NCBI GenBank assembly: GCA_022361315.1
Contig: JAKSBB010001046.1
Location: 1 to 5,670 of the forward strand
From: Desulfobacterales bacterium
Lineage (GTDB): Bacteria; Desulfobacterota; Desulfobacteria; Desulfobacterales; Desulfobacteraceae
Direction of reading: 5' to 3'
DNA length: 5,670 bases
The translations under genes were made by a program, and so were the position numbers. The notes beneath the pieces were generated by a model. It saw only the letters and a program-made list of their open reading frames with translations. It made no database searches and had not been told where the DNA came from. Below, in pieces: positions 5,544 to 5,670 of this stretch (position 1 is the stretch's first letter; each line of letters begins with the position of its first letter).

Positions 5544-5670
5544 TGCGTTGCCTGATTGAGCGTCCTGAACAAAGTTTTGTTCCTGTCATACAGCCCTTTA
5601 AACACACGAAACATCCGATCGTAGACCGCCCTGTTGCTCGGATCGGGTTCGTATACCGCACCGATGCGGA
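5540..5670 (-). CDS. FGGY-family carbohydrate kinase, C-terminal end (partial)
   Basis: Reading the minus strand from the right edge gives 42 residues before a TGA at 5542-5540; the remainder of the gene lies beyond the window. The fragment contains AVYEPDPSNRAVYDRMF followed by a helix with LYDRNKTLF. This is the usual last segment of FGGY sugar kinases such as xylulokinase, where a 'PDP.N..VYD' stretch precedes the final helix. Such enzymes phosphorylate a sugar or polyol with ATP in the cytoplasm. Forty-two residues cannot give the substrate, so no symbol is assigned. It converges on the TetR-family gene with a 26-base gap. The family call rests on motif memory alone, but the frame is open throughout and stops where FGGY proteins usually end. 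Confidence 0.75.
   Translation of the reverse strand, partial: RIGAVYEPDPSNRAVYDRMFRVFKGLYDRNKTLFRTLNQATQ

Noticed and set aside
5567..5582. Perfect seven-base inverted repeat GAACAAA/TTTGTTC
   Set aside because: The loop is only two bases, it lies inside the kinase coding frame, and no T tract follows; probably not a terminator.

Overview
The window carries six genes: five complete and one cut by the right edge. GC content looks moderate, Shine-Dalgarno sites are mostly strong, and the mix is phosphorelay proteins, a PEP-CTERM secreted protein and a phosphonatase. This suits a Gram-negative environmental bacterium. A sulfate-reducer-like Desulfobacterota is my best guess, but no marker gene settles it.

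Region 1 (1-2724) is a compact same-strand operon of three genes, each 24 bases from the next, closed by a strong intrinsic terminator. The first gene fuses a CheY-like receiver to an NrtA/NMT1-type substrate-binding domain with no signal peptide, so it should be a cytoplasmic ligand-sensing response regulator. The second encodes an unrecognised protein with a small N-terminal domain and a very long Asp/Glu-rich tail. The third is a stand-alone HPt phosphotransfer protein. Together they look like the receiver, HPt and a possible accessory or scaffold protein of a phosphorelay whose histidine kinase lies elsewhere. This module is the most unusual part of the window.

Region 2 (2725-3704) is a single-gene unit with a probable extended -10 promoter, a near-perfect ribosome binding site and its own terminator. 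It encodes a secreted PEP-CTERM protein that would be processed by an exosortase not present here.

Region 3 (3705-5670) holds phnX (minus strand; phosphonoacetaldehyde hydrolase with all three key catalytic residues), a divergent TetR-family regulator gene (plus strand), and the C-terminal end of an FGGY-family sugar kinase gene (minus strand) converging on tetR. The 269-base phnX-tetR gap contains a perfect 10-base palindrome beside a TTGACA box, probably the TetR operator and promoter. On the phnX side, a tandem repeat copies a Shine-Dalgarno/ATG-like unit just before the phnX start. No RNA genes, CRISPR arrays or insertion sequences were seen, and no stretch over 300 bases lacks a gene.
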